The notes under the pieces are model-generated. The model was not told where the DNA came from. It worked only from the letters and a program-made list of their open reading frames with translations, and searched no databases. This document shows, in pieces, positions 41,314 to 41,401 of a DNA stretch of 41,401 bases. How positions within the stretch are numbered: position 1 is the stretch's first letter; each line of letters starts with the position of its first letter. The position numbers were made by a program, and so were the translations under genes. Source of the DNA: Paracoccaceae bacterium (GTDB lineage: Bacteria > Pseudomonadota > Alphaproteobacteria > Rhodobacterales > Rhodobacteraceae); assembly GCA_027489355.1 (NCBI GenBank), contig JAIXZY010000048.1, positions 1-41,401 on the forward strand, read 5' to 3'.

Positions 41314-41401
41314 ATGACCGCTCCACGCATCGAAACCACTGTCGCCCTGCCGATCACGGGCATGACCTGCGCGTCCTGCGCGGGGCGAGTGGAACGCGCG
41401 C
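41314..41401 (+). CDS. copA: Copper-translocating P-type ATPase, N-terminal fragment (cut by window end)
   Basis: Only the first 29 codons are in the window. ATG preceded by GGAGG about 7 bases upstream. The translation MTAPRIETTVALPITGMTCA continues SCAGRVERA, i.e. a heavy-metal-associated domain with the metal site GMTCASC. Together with the CueR-type promoter this fits CopA, the Cu(I) exporter. Confidence 0.85.
   Translation, partial: MTAPRIETTVALPITGMTCASCAGRVERA

Noticed and set aside
1-41401. CRISPR arrays, insertion sequences or prophage genes.
   Set aside because: No regularly spaced repeats, transposase-like proteins or phage proteins were seen on either strand.

Overview
The window looks like a chromosome segment of an alphaproteobacterium, most likely order Rhodobacterales (Paracoccus/Rhodobacter-like). 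This rests on high GC with strong GC3 in the flanking genes, the order infA - maf - short RNase E/G - yacG - tRNA-Phe, and the style of the encoded proteins. The assignment is inferred from gene order and sequence character; no database was searched.

Layout. (1) 69-2218: housekeeping block infA, maf, RNase E/G, yacG and tRNA-Phe(GAA). (2) 2825-29113: a large Wzx/Wzy-type exopolysaccharide (EPS) locus. On the minus strand lie a single RfaH/NusG-paralogue gene and a galU + WecA-like initiating-transferase operon. On the plus strand lie wza-wzb-wzc-like export and kinase genes, two unknown exported proteins, five glycosyltransferases, nucleotide-sugar genes, a Wzx flippase, an EpsG-type Wzy polymerase, rmlB, rmlA and a small unknown gene. 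(3) 29342-35580: a signalling block with two LuxR-type response regulators, a periplasmic molybdopterin-fold protein, a hybrid histidine kinase (PAS-HisKA-HATPase-REC-Hpt), a 53-residue membrane protein and two proteins resembling degenerate receivers. (4) 35682-36443: an outer-membrane beta-barrel gene on the minus strand. (5) 37165-41081: an ABC importer operon (binding protein, two permeases, ATPase). (6) 41249-41401: a CueR-type promoter and the first codons of a copper P-type ATPase.

How the EPS genes fit together. GalU, Ugd and a UDP-glucuronate epimerase would supply UDP-Glc, UDP-GlcA and UDP-GalA. A TviB/WbpO-type dehydrogenase would supply an N-acetylhexosaminuronate. RmlA and RmlB, a WxcM/FdtA-type ketoisomerase, a DegT-family aminotransferase and an N-acyltransferase would supply dTDP-Fuc3NAc or dTDP-Qui3NAc. 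No rmlC or rmlD is present in the window, so the Rml genes seem to feed the amino sugar rather than rhamnose. The WecA-like enzyme would start the repeat unit, five glycosyltransferases extend it, Wzx flips it, Wzy polymerises it and Wza/Wzc exports it.

Most interesting signal. The ten bases GTGCGGTAGC occur three times, each in an untranslated leader of an EPS transcription unit and each pointing toward its genes: 5998-6007 on the minus strand before wecA-galU, 6579-6588 before wza, and 13158-13167 before ugd. The element closely resembles the enterobacterial ops site (GGCGGTAGCGTGC) recognised by RfaH, and an RfaH-like protein is encoded at the edge of the same locus. This points to an RfaH/ops-like antitermination circuit controlling EPS synthesis in this alphaproteobacterium.
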